Source of the DNA: Fidelibacterota bacterium
Lineage (GTDB): Bacteria; Fidelibacterota; JAANXI01
Assembly: GCA_018263365.1 (NCBI GenBank)
Contig: JAANXI010000153.1
Coordinates: 1 to 7,996 of the forward strand
Direction: 5' to 3'
DNA length: 7,996 nt
A program made the translations under genes and the position numbers. The notes beneath the pieces are model-generated. The model saw only the letters and a program-made list of their open reading frames with translations, had not been told where the DNA came from and did not search any database. Positions 1 through 4,770 of this stretch are shown piece by piece; the first letter of the stretch is position 1, and every line of letters begins with the position of its first letter.

Positions 1-834
1 TCTATCGGGCAGACTGACCGAAATATTCCCGGCTGATGTAATCAATCGGCATTCCTCTTTCGGCTGCTCCGTGAGCGCTGCCCGTATTGAACCACCGGAT
101 GTTTTGGCATCAACCGTCCCGGCCACGCCCTCTATGGAGATGCTCCCACCGGCGGTGTGCGCTTCAAGAGTCCCACTCACTTCTCCGACACGAATTGATC
201 CGCCGGAGGTTTGCGCTTGGGCGTTTCCGTTCACGGATCCCATAGAGATGCTCCCACCAGCCGTCTTTACGGTAACATCATCTCCCGCGCCTTTCAGCTT
301 AATACTTCCGCCGGCCGTTTTGGCATCGACCGTGCCGGAAATATGTCCGAAATCAAGGCTGCCCCCGGTGGTTCGGGCCATCAGCTTGCCGTCAAGGTCA
401 TCAACTATGATGCTTCCGCCGGCCGTTTTGAGGTCCAAATTGAACTTCTCCGGCACCGTTGCAACAAACCTTACACGCAATTTATTCGAGTTATTAAACA
501 ACCCCAGGCCACTTTCTTCCTGCTTACCAGTCACAACGATATTGTTACCGTCTTGGGTGAAATCCAACTTGAACTCTTCAAAGATCGATTTCGCGGCTTT
601 TTCACTGGACGCATCGGCAATCTGTTCAACTTCAATGGTAACCATATCAGTCTCTTTGGTGCTGACCGTTATAGCTCCCCGGTCACTGTCGATTGTCAGC
701 GTTCCTCCAGGGTTGACTTTAAATGTTTTTTCTACGGTTCTGTCAATGTCGGCATAACACTGTGTGTTGATTAGGATAATTCCTGTGAGTGCAATAAAAC
801 TGAACAGGAACCATTTTTTTGACAAAGATTTCAT
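1..834 (-). CDS. Secreted DUF4097 repeat protein, 3' end beyond window
   Basis: The frame is open from ATG at 834 to the window edge, giving 278 codons with no stop, so the C-terminus is missing. Residues 1-28 look like a Sec signal peptide: a basic start, a hydrophobic stretch, then a plausible cleavage after Cys-Tyr-Ala28. Cys26 is not in a good lipobox. Residues 29-135 form a polar beta-rich N-terminal part. Residues 136-261 are seven tandem 18-residue units beginning K/R/Q/H-T-[AST]-GGS-[IL], the pattern of DUF4097/DUF4098-type right-handed beta-helix proteins ('putative adhesin' in domain databases). The family is exported or surface-exposed and its biochemical role is not settled. A good Shine-Dalgarno (GGGGAGA, 841-847) fixes the start. 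The gene is separated by about 246 bases from the next gene and so is probably transcribed on its own. Family call firm, function unknown. Confidence 0.88.
   Translation of the reverse strand, partial: MKSLSKKWFLFSFIALTGIILINTQCYADIDRTVEKTFKVNPGGTLTIDSDRGAITVSTKETDMVTIEVEQIADASSEKAAKSIFEEFKLDFTQDGNNIVVTGKQEESGLGLFNNSNKLRVRFVATVPEKFNLDLKTAGGSIIVDDLDGKLMARTTGGSLDFGHISGTVDAKTAGGSIKLKGAGDDVTVKTAGGSISMGSVNGNAQAQTSGGSIRVGEVSGTLEAHTAGGSISIEGVAGTVDAKTSGGSIRAALTEQPKEECRLITSAGNISVSLPDR
52..429 (-). repeat. Seven tandem 54-bp / 18-residue coding repeats
   Basis: Residues 136-261 of the DUF4097 protein divide without gaps into seven 18-residue units, each starting with a T-[AST]-GGS-[IL] core. Most end with a turn of the type (V/I/L)-x-G-x-(V/L/A)-x-A. 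At DNA level the units are diverged; units 1 and 3 share their first 17 bases. Each unit probably forms one coil of a beta-helix. The regular period also creates long spurious open frames on the opposite strand. Confidence 0.9.
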
Positions 835-840
835 AATTTT

Positions 841-847
841 TCTCCCC
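841..847 (-). promoter_or_regulatory. Ribosome binding site of the DUF4097 gene
   Basis: Read on the minus strand, GGGGAGA lies 6 bases before ATG 834. This supports the ATG at 834 as the start and gives the protein a complete signal peptide. Confidence 0.7.
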
Positions 848-879
848 ATATAAATATTCTGATGTTCCTTCAATATTAT

Positions 880-895
880 TACAAGCAATGTGCCA
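880..895 (-). promoter_or_regulatory. Possible sigma-54 type promoter for the DUF4097 gene
   Basis: On the minus strand the bases read TGGCAC, five bases, then TTGTA. The sigma-54 (RpoN) consensus is TGGCAC-N5-TTGC(A/T), so spacing and all but one position fit. The mismatch is at the normally invariant C of the -12 GC. The implied start of transcription near 869 leaves a leader of about 35 bases including the Shine-Dalgarno. No convincing -35/-10 pair was seen in the same AT-rich stretch. The -12 mismatch keeps this tentative. Confidence 0.27.
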
Positions 896-982
896 GTCTT
901 AAATCAAACTCAATTAAATTATTATTAAACAAAATCTTATAGACATTCAATATCCTTGTGTTACACGAGAGTTCATATACAA

Positions 983-1010
983 TTGATATAAGAACATATC
1001 AAGTTGATAT
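983..1010. repeat. TTGATAT inverted/direct repeat, possible operator
   Basis: TTGATAT (983-989) and ATATCAA (996-1002) form a perfect 7-bp inverted repeat with a 6-base spacer. A further TTGATAT follows at 1004-1010, exactly 21 bp (two helical turns) from the first. This arrangement in a non-coding AT-rich region looks like a regulator binding site. It lies about 90-130 bases upstream of the possible DUF4097 promoter. No specific regulator can be named. Confidence 0.35.
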
Positions 1011-1026
1011 AGATCACACAACGGCA

Positions 1027-1058
1027 GTGTTTTAGTGTTCTTGTGTTCAAGTGTTAGA
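1027..1058. repeat. Four GTGTT repeats with 8-bp period
   Basis: GTGTT occurs at 1027, 1035, 1043 and 1051, each followed by three variable bases, giving an exact 8-bp period over 32 bp. It lies between the convergent-free 3' end of the DUF1295 remnant (stop at 1081) and the DUF4097 upstream region. On the minus strand it reads as AACAC units. It is short and imperfect, and could be a slippage-prone microsatellite or a regulator array. Confidence 0.5.
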
Positions 1059-1080
1059 GTCACGTCAAAACCACGCGCGC

Positions 1081-1693
1081 TCAGCCCTTCTTACCGGTGT
1101 CACTAATTGGTGGACCGGGAATGAATGTGTTTGTTCGGCTGCGGTACTTCTGATACTCAGGATGGTCCTCGTACTTCTTCTCCAACATCGGTACACCTGA
1201 AACCTTTAGCAGAAAGAACGTCAGCAGCAATGGACTGATGAAAGTTACCCAGCCCCAGGCGACTGATAACGCCATAATCCAGATACCCCACCAGGCGACC
1301 GATTCCCCGAAATAATTTGGATGGCGGGAGTACTTCCAGAGTCCTTCTGTCATGATTTCGCCGCTCAGTTTCCTCGTTCGTTTGAACCGACGAAGCTGGT
1401 AATCGGCTATGGCTTCCCAGAGAAATCCGAACAACCAAATCACCATACCGATCCAGGTAAAGACCGAAAATCCACGGTTGTCCTGAAAATTTATCAGGAT
1501 GACCGGTAACGAAAATATAATCATCAGCGATCCCTGCAAAAGAAATACCTGGAAATAGCTTCGCAAAACAAAAGTACTGCCCCAATTCTCCCGCCAGTTC
1601 CGGTATCGGAAATCTTCCTGTTTTTGTCGGTTCCGGAGATAGATATGGAGGGACAACCGCGCTCCCCATGCCGTCACAAACAAGGTAACTAAC
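1081..1693 (-). pseudogene. DUF1295 / steroid 5-alpha-reductase-like membrane protein, 5'-truncated
   Basis: The frame encodes an integral membrane protein of the DUF1295 family, related to steroid 5-alpha-reductase C-terminal and isoprenylcysteine carboxyl methyltransferase folds. Visible hallmarks, numbering from a GTG at 1695, are WGARLSLHIYLRNR (10-23), a tyrosine/tryptophan-rich loop (28-39), hydrophobic segments near 50-70, 78-98 and 133-165, and the conserved RHPNYFGE motif (124-131) linked to cofactor binding. Family members are usually about 255-260 residues and begin with one or two more helices before the WGxRL segment; about 50-60 residues are missing here. The only upstream codons are a GTG straddling the end of the repeat element and then a TAG inside its inverted repeat. 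There is no Shine-Dalgarno. I read it as a remnant cut by the adjacent element. The rest of the frame is intact, so expression from an internal start cannot be excluded, but the product would lack its first helices. Confidence 0.8.
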
Positions 1694-1856
1694 ACCTAAA
1701 TTGAGTGATTGTTGTGGATGAAATGTGCCAAGATGTTGAGATGAAAAGGTTTCGCGAAACCGGAGGCATACCCGGAGGGGCTGTCGAGGATTTCCGCGGT
1801 GCCTTAGCGCTCAACAGATTGGTGCAGATCGCCATATAAAATCGCTCAATTTAGGT
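1694..1856. mobile_element. MITE-like 163-bp inverted-repeat element
   Basis: The ends are 17-bp inverted repeats differing at one base: ACCTAAATTGAGTGATT at 1694-1710 and its complement at 1840-1856. Symmetry continues inward without gaps: CCAAgaTGTTGAG at 1728-1740 mirrors the complement of 1810-1822 (11 of 13 matching), so each arm is about 47 bp. Near the left arm's inner end lies a perfect 14-bp palindrome, GGTTTCGCGAAACC (1748-1761). No transposase gene fits. Size, palindromic build and position inside genes suggest a non-autonomous DNA transposon (MITE) or the solo remains of an insertion sequence. The flanks show no target duplication: TAAC on the left, TCAT on the right. Each inverted repeat carries a stop codon that closes the neighbouring broken frame. 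I cannot assign an insertion-sequence family. Confidence 0.75.
1748..1761. repeat. Perfect 14-bp palindrome inside the element
   Basis: GGTTTCGCGAAACC is its own reverse complement. It lies just inside the left arm of the MITE-like element, before the CCGGAGG/CCCGGAGGGG stretch. The right arm has a related but imperfect CCGCGG-centred sequence near 1794-1799. Confidence 0.6.
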
Positions 1857-1953
1857 TCATGTAAGATTGCATCTGTGGTGCACTCTCCGGGTCGGCGGCA
1901 GCTTTCATTTCCTTTAATAAATATTTGACCATAGGATGTTTAGGATCAGTCAC
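1846..1953 (-). pseudogene. AlkD-type DNA alkylation repair enzyme, N-terminal fragment
   Basis: A 35-codon frame starts at GTG 1953 and stops at TGA 1846-1848 inside the inverted repeat of the adjacent element. Residues 9-32 read VKYLLKEMKAAADPESAPQM followed by QSYM. This matches the start of the DNA alkylation repair family (AlkD-like HEAT-repeat glycosylases), where helix 1 is followed by ADPExAxxMxxYM and then (K/R)xxxPFxG. Homology ends at the element after Met32; the last residues come from the element. Full-length relatives are about 210-240 residues, so nearly the whole HEAT-repeat fold and the catalytic Asp are absent. The GTG overlaps the previous gene's stop by 8 bases (GTGACTGA), with GAAAGGAA upstream, showing it was once translationally coupled to the sensor gene. 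An ATG at 1932 is an alternative start. The fragment should be non-functional. Confidence 0.75.
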
Positions 1954-2572
1954 GATTCACTTCCTTTCTGGTCTGTGTGCCCTGACTCAACAGCGCCTTC
2001 GCGACCTCCCCGTATCCGGTGGCAATCCAGTTCAGAATATGCAATACCAGCGGCGCAATGATAATCCCGAGCAGAAACAGCAACAGCGCCTCGTTCGTCG
2101 TATCCACGTGCCAGTCGCCGTAATCGAAGTCCCAGTTTTTGTAGGTAAATGGCGCTGAGAGCATGGCGCCGGAAATCGCAATCCCGGCGATCGTCACCAC
2201 GAATGAAAACAATCCCATTGGAAACTTCAGAAATAGAAAGATGATGCCCTTCCAGGTATCCGGATTGACCAGATGGGCGCGAATGCGTTCCCATAGCCGT
2301 GTGTAGTTGGCTGGAGTATTGACAGGGCGATTTATACGTATGCCAAGTAATGCCTCCGCTATGTAGCGTTCCACTTGGGTGGCCGCCCATGCTCCGGCAA
2401 AAACGGCAACGAGCACGACGAGACCTATCCAGATAATCAGCAGGCCGATGCCCAGCGAGAACCCGACCACGATTCCGATGAAGTATAGCAGGCCCAGTGG
2501 GAACGCCAGCAGCAGATATATCAAATTGAGATACGTTTGCCCTCTGGCGACTACATCAAAATAGTTGTTCAT
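1946..2572 (-). CDS. Stand-alone 'putative sensor' domain membrane protein
   Basis: This 208-residue integral membrane protein matches the 'putative sensor' domain (Pfam PF13796 type), usually found fused to histidine kinases or anti-sigma factors but also alone. There are four hydrophobic segments, near residues 14-36, 40-64, 107-140 and 161-183. The two halves look like an internal duplication: YLLLAFPLGLLYF (19-31) corresponds to FLFLKFPMGLFSF (112-124). The link after helix 2 carries the typical W-x5-ER-x(3)-ALLG pattern (62-77). The W/D-rich loop around 146-155 is probably extracytoplasmic. No kinase, DNA-binding or other signalling domain is attached, and no response regulator lies beside it, so a signalling role is inferred from the family only. 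A GGGAAGG Shine-Dalgarno sits two bases before ATG 2572. It lies 39 bases downstream of the VOC gene and overlaps the AlkD fragment. Confidence 0.75.
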   Translation of the reverse strand: MNNYFDVVARGQTYLNLIYLLLAFPLGLLYFIGIVVGFSLGIGLLIIWIGLVVLVAVFAGAWAATQVERYIAEALLGIRINRPVNTPANYTRLWERIRAHLVNPDTWKGIIFLFLKFPMGLFSFVVTIAGIAISGAMLSAPFTYKNWDFDYGDWHVDTTNEALLLFLLGIIIAPLVLHILNWIATGYGEVAKALLSQGTQTRKEVNRD

Positions 2573-2611
2573 GGCCTTCCCTATTTAATAACGCCATTTC
2601 GTCTACGATCT

Positions 2612-3004
2612 CTATTCGATATCAGCAAAGATCTCGTGGATGTTGCCATCCGGATCGGCGAAAAAGGTCGTTCGTTGTCCCCAGGGCATATCGGCCGGCT
2701 CCTTGATGCCTCTGGCTCCTTTGCTGATGAGGTTTCCGTATTCAGTATCGACATCTGTGGGAGTATTCACCGGAAAAGCCAGTTCAAAGGCGTGCCCTTT
2801 GGCCGGGATGGTATAACTCTCATCGCCCGTCGCGTCATACATAACCTCTCTGTCACATAAAGCGAACCGTACTCCATCGGATTCGAATTCCGCATACTGC
2901 TCCATATCCGTTTTGGGAATAAAACCGAGAACGCCGGAGTAAAATGCGAACAGCTCCTGGAAATTATCGGTCAATATGGCAATCAACGCAATTTTCGGTG
3001 ACAT
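2612..3004 (-). CDS. VOC (glyoxalase/bleomycin-resistance fold) protein
   Basis: This 130-residue cytosolic protein has two beta-alpha-beta-beta-beta modules. Module 1 runs from VAL-like strand IALIAILT (5-12) through FYSGVLGF (21-28) to the F-E-S-D-G-V-R-F-A-L strand (40-49). Module 2 begins at H71-AFELAF and ends in the family signature PWGQRTTFFADPDGNIHEIF (107-126). His71 and Glu124 are the expected metal ligands of the second module. VOC proteins include glyoxalase I, extradiol dioxygenases and antibiotic-binding proteins, and residues visible here do not decide the substrate. Length is usual for a one-chain, two-module VOC protein. An AGGAAA Shine-Dalgarno precedes ATG 3004. It is the first gene of the VOC-sensor-alkylation repair set on this strand. 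Confidence 0.85.
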   Translation of the reverse strand: MSPKIALIAILTDNFQELFAFYSGVLGFIPKTDMEQYAEFESDGVRFALCDREVMYDATGDESYTIPAKGHAFELAFPVNTPTDVDTEYGNLISKGARGIKEPADMPWGQRTTFFADPDGNIHEIFADIE

Positions 3005-3115
3005 AGGTTTTCCTTTCTCAAGTTTCCACCTTTACATATTACGTGAACCTTTCCCGTATCAGTAGAGATTTTCCGGAATGCGCTTCGCTCTAACTGTGTT
3101 CAAATATCCGGCGTT

Positions 3116-3388
3116 TCATTCGGTTCTGCAATCCGAATACGGAGTATACCGCAAAATCTGTCGCAATTGATAGAGAATCGAGAGCGCTAAAATTATAAAA
3201 AACACATGGTGGGAGAGATTTCCAGAATCACACCAGAAGAAAAACAGCCCCAGAATTATTAAAGCGATGATTGTTATCTGAGTCCGGGGAAAATCGAAAA
3301 TCCTGATCCACTACGCCTCCTTTTTGAGTAGCGTCGCCGCTGTCGTCAGAATAGCGGGGATTCCCAGAATCGCAAGCGTAATGCACAT
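3116..3388 (-). pseudogene. Membrane N-terminus of an EEP-family protein, nonsense-mutated and truncated
   Basis: The frame from ATG 3388 gives 25 residues ending LLKKEA, then TAG (3311-3313), then 64 more codons before TGA at 3116-3118. The segment after the TAG reads W-IRIFDFPRTQI, a hydrophobic helix, a polar loop, a second hydrophobic helix and ILYQLRQILRYTP. This order (membrane helix, WW-[IV]-R-x-[FW]-DFPR-x-Q-[IL], two helices, LYQ-x-[YLW]-[RQ]-I-[LW]-PYTP) is the membrane N-terminus of endonuclease/exonuclease/phosphatase (EEP) family membrane proteins as I know them. The TAG stands where the first W of the WW pair is expected, so one TGG-to-TAG change explains it. The catalytic domain (about 230 residues) is absent; the frame ends eight residues after YTP. 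AAAAAGGAGG just before the TAG is probably a coincidence in the Lys-Lys-Glu codons. The stretch would otherwise be left as an empty 589-base gap. The identification is from memory of the motif. Confidence 0.6.
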
Positions 3389-3466
3389 GAGTTATACCAT
3401 CCAAAATGATTTAGTGGAGAGAAAATATACACCGGAACCGGAAGACAAGGGAAGGGAAAATAACCG

Positions 3467-3483
3467 CCGGGATGATCCGGGAT
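3467..3483. repeat. CCGGGAT direct repeat, 10-bp period, upstream of thioredoxin gene
   Basis: CCGGGAT occurs at 3467-3473 and 3477-3483, one helical turn apart, ending 7 bases before the possible -35 box of the thioredoxin gene. That position would suit an activator, but the repeat is short. Confidence 0.25.
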
Positions 3484-3490
3484 ATCGTTT

Positions 3491-3518
3491 TTGAACGAAA
3501 AATATTCACTTTTGTAAC
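3491..3518 (+). promoter_or_regulatory. Possible promoter of the thioredoxin gene
   Basis: TTGAAC (3491-3496) and TGTAAC (3513-3518) are separated by 16 bases; each matches the sigma-70 consensus at four of six positions. The implied leader would be about 70 bases. Promoter signals in FCB-group bacteria differ from this consensus, so the call is weak. Confidence 0.25.
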
Positions 3519-3593
3519 CTCTGTCGGTTTCGTGCATCAAAAGGGCGAAAGGAATTTAATCAGAGAACCAGCAGAAACAACATTGGAGACAAC

Positions 3594-3971
3594 ATGACTG
3601 AACATCTGACAAAACAGGATTTTTTGGAAAAAGTGTTTAATTACGAAGAAAACGATGATTGGTCATACGAGGGTGACGTCCCGGCCATTATCGACTTCTG
3701 GGCCGATTGGTGCGCCCCGTGTAAGGCCGTCGCGCCGGTATTAGAGGAACTTTCAGAAGAATATGAAGGGCAACTGAAGGTGTACAAGATTAATACGGAA
3801 GAGGAACAGGAATTGGCCTCGGTATTTGGTATTCGTAGCATCCCCTCGTTACTTTTCATCCCCACGGAAGGACAGCCGCAAATGGCCACCGGCGCGCTTC
3901 CCAAAGATGCTTTTGTCCAGGCGATCGAGAATGTATTCGGAATTAAACCGGTAGCCCAGGCCGCCAACTAA
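3594..3971 (+). CDS. trxA: Thioredoxin
   Basis: This 125-residue cytosolic thioredoxin reduces protein disulfides, normally being recycled by thioredoxin reductase. The fold is visible in order: an acidic N-terminal helix with a D/E/N/W-rich insertion (16-28), strand AIIDFWADW (31-39), active-site C40-A-P-C43-K, the helix with Pro48, and strand LKVYKINTE. After these come helix EEQELASVFGI, the cis-Pro84 loop RSIPS, strand LLFIP and a C-terminal helix. WCAPC replaces the more usual WCGPC; both are redox-competent patterns in the superfamily. The 15-20 residue extension before the core strand is typical of thioredoxins from Bacteroidota and relatives. There is no signal peptide, so the protein is cytoplasmic. 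GGAGAC at 3585-3590 gives a well-spaced ribosome binding site. It is the only plus-strand gene here and is monocistronic, ending at a strong terminator. Confidence 0.95.
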   Translation: MTEHLTKQDFLEKVFNYEENDDWSYEGDVPAIIDFWADWCAPCKAVAPVLEELSEEYEGQLKVYKINTEEEQELASVFGIRSIPSLLFIPTEGQPQMATGALPKDAFVQAIENVFGIKPVAQAAN

Positions 3972-3984
3972 CTTTCCCTCTTCA

Positions 3985-4034
3985 AACTATTCGGGCCGTT
4001 GATTTATTCGATGGCCCGGATAGTTTTATTTTTT
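3985..4034 (+). terminator. Intrinsic terminator after the thioredoxin gene
   Basis: AACTATTCGGGCC (3985-3997) pairs with GGCCCGGATAGTT (4013-4025), a 13-bp stem with one G-U pair and a 15-base loop. TTTTATTTTTT follows on the plus strand. It starts 14 bases after the thioredoxin stop. On the minus strand the stem is followed only by a short T run, so it probably works mainly in the plus direction, with weaker use for the convergent YciI-like gene. Confidence 0.9.
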
Positions 4035-4075
4035 CTGCTTCCCAAAATTTGACAGAACTTCTCACCAATTTATTT

Positions 4076-4750
4076 TCACTTTTCTGGTACACAGAAGGTC
4101 TCTCTTGCGATCCAGAGTCGTTTGAATTCCACAGAATAGCCAGAGGGCAAACTCTTCGAGCCCGGCGCTATCTTTTGCTTTAGGGATGTACTATCCTGTT
4201 TATCGAACACCGCAAATCCGCCGCTCCCCTGCTCAAAGCGGCCTACCGCAATCAAACTGTCTTTGCGCTGAAAGTGATCCGGAACCGCCTGCCAGTCTTG
4301 CTCCCCTGAAGATTCTTTGACATCACTTTTTGGCCTGAATCTTACAAACTGGTAGGAGGTCATCGTGTATTCATCCGGCGCGTCACAGATGCCGCCGTAT
4401 TCCAAAGTCACCGGAAATACCTCTATCAGAAACCGGTTTGCACCAATGGCTGGATCCGTGGCTAGTAGATTATGAATCTCGTTTAGGGAATCTCCCCGCA
4501 TGATAAAAATTCCGCCGCCATTGTGAAACGGCCCCGCACCTATGAGCGAACCCGCCTCAGCCAGTCGTTCGATATTAGCCATGTGGCCCTCCTGCAGCTT
4601 TTGAACTACTGATTTAGGCAGAGAGTCCCGGTCGGGATTTGTATTCAGAAACACGAAAAACGGCTGCGGCTTTTCCTGAGAAATTCCGATGCCAGGAAAA
4701 AGAAACATCAGAAGGAGACAAGCGGATATAAATCGTGGCAACTTTTTCAT
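4076..4750 (-). CDS. Exported protein with two YciI-like domains
   Basis: The 224-residue protein starts with a signal peptide (basic MKK, hydrophobic 9-22, probable cleavage near Ser24/Gln25). Domain 1 (30-115) has the YCII-related pattern: strand PFFVFLNT, H56-MANIERLAEAGSLIGAGPF, strand GIFIMRGDS, helix, DPAI-x-ANRFLIEVFPV. Domain 2 (130-215) repeats the layout more loosely: strand SYQFVRFRP, DHF near 158-160, DSLIAVGRF, strand GFAVFD, and a final strand. YCII-related domains form ferredoxin-like dimeric alpha/beta barrels. A tandem pair in one chain would replace the dimer. The family's catalytic role is not established and most members are cytosolic, so export is notable. The mature protein has only two cysteines, Cys122 and Cys220, one after each domain, which could form a disulfide. 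The Shine-Dalgarno is poor. It begins 20 bases after the MscS gene and is last in the minus-strand set. Confidence 0.75.
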   Translation of the reverse strand: MKKLPRFISACLLLMFLFPGIGISQEKPQPFFVFLNTNPDRDSLPKSVVQKLQEGHMANIERLAEAGSLIGAGPFHNGGGIFIMRGDSLNEIHNLLATDPAIGANRFLIEVFPVTLEYGGICDAPDEYTMTSYQFVRFRPKSDVKESSGEQDWQAVPDHFQRKDSLIAVGRFEQGSGGFAVFDKQDSTSLKQKIAPGSKSLPSGYSVEFKRLWIARETFCVPEK

Positions 4751-4770
4751 TTCTTATCGTAAAATGGGGT

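Noticed and set aside
71..774. Two long plus-strand open frames (71-757 and 211-774)
   Set aside because: They lie opposite the DUF4097 repeats; their 18-residue periodicity is the shadow of that gene, and no domain or ribosome binding site supports them.
1727..1833. Plus-strand reading frame of about 45 codons inside the MITE-like element
   Set aside because: It has no Shine-Dalgarno and no recognisable transposase motif, and it overlaps the palindromic structure. Kept only as part of the element.
1685..1865. Target-site duplication flanking the element
   Set aside because: Flanks read TAAC on the left and TCAT on the right; shifting the boundary by one or two bases gives no identical pair.
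3300..3330. AAAAAGGAGG before GTG as the start of a small gene
   Set aside because: The GTG frame ends after 27 codons with no sensible product, while the other frame matches EEP proteins on both sides of the TAG.
3346..3540. 64-codon minus-strand frame upstream of the thioredoxin gene
   Set aside because: Low-complexity Phe/Pro/Tyr composition, no start signal, and it overlaps the EEP pseudogene in another frame.
3675..3725. Thioredoxin WCAPC as a redox novelty
   Set aside because: CxPC variants with Ala at this position are common in the thioredoxin superfamily, and the rest of the protein is ordinary.
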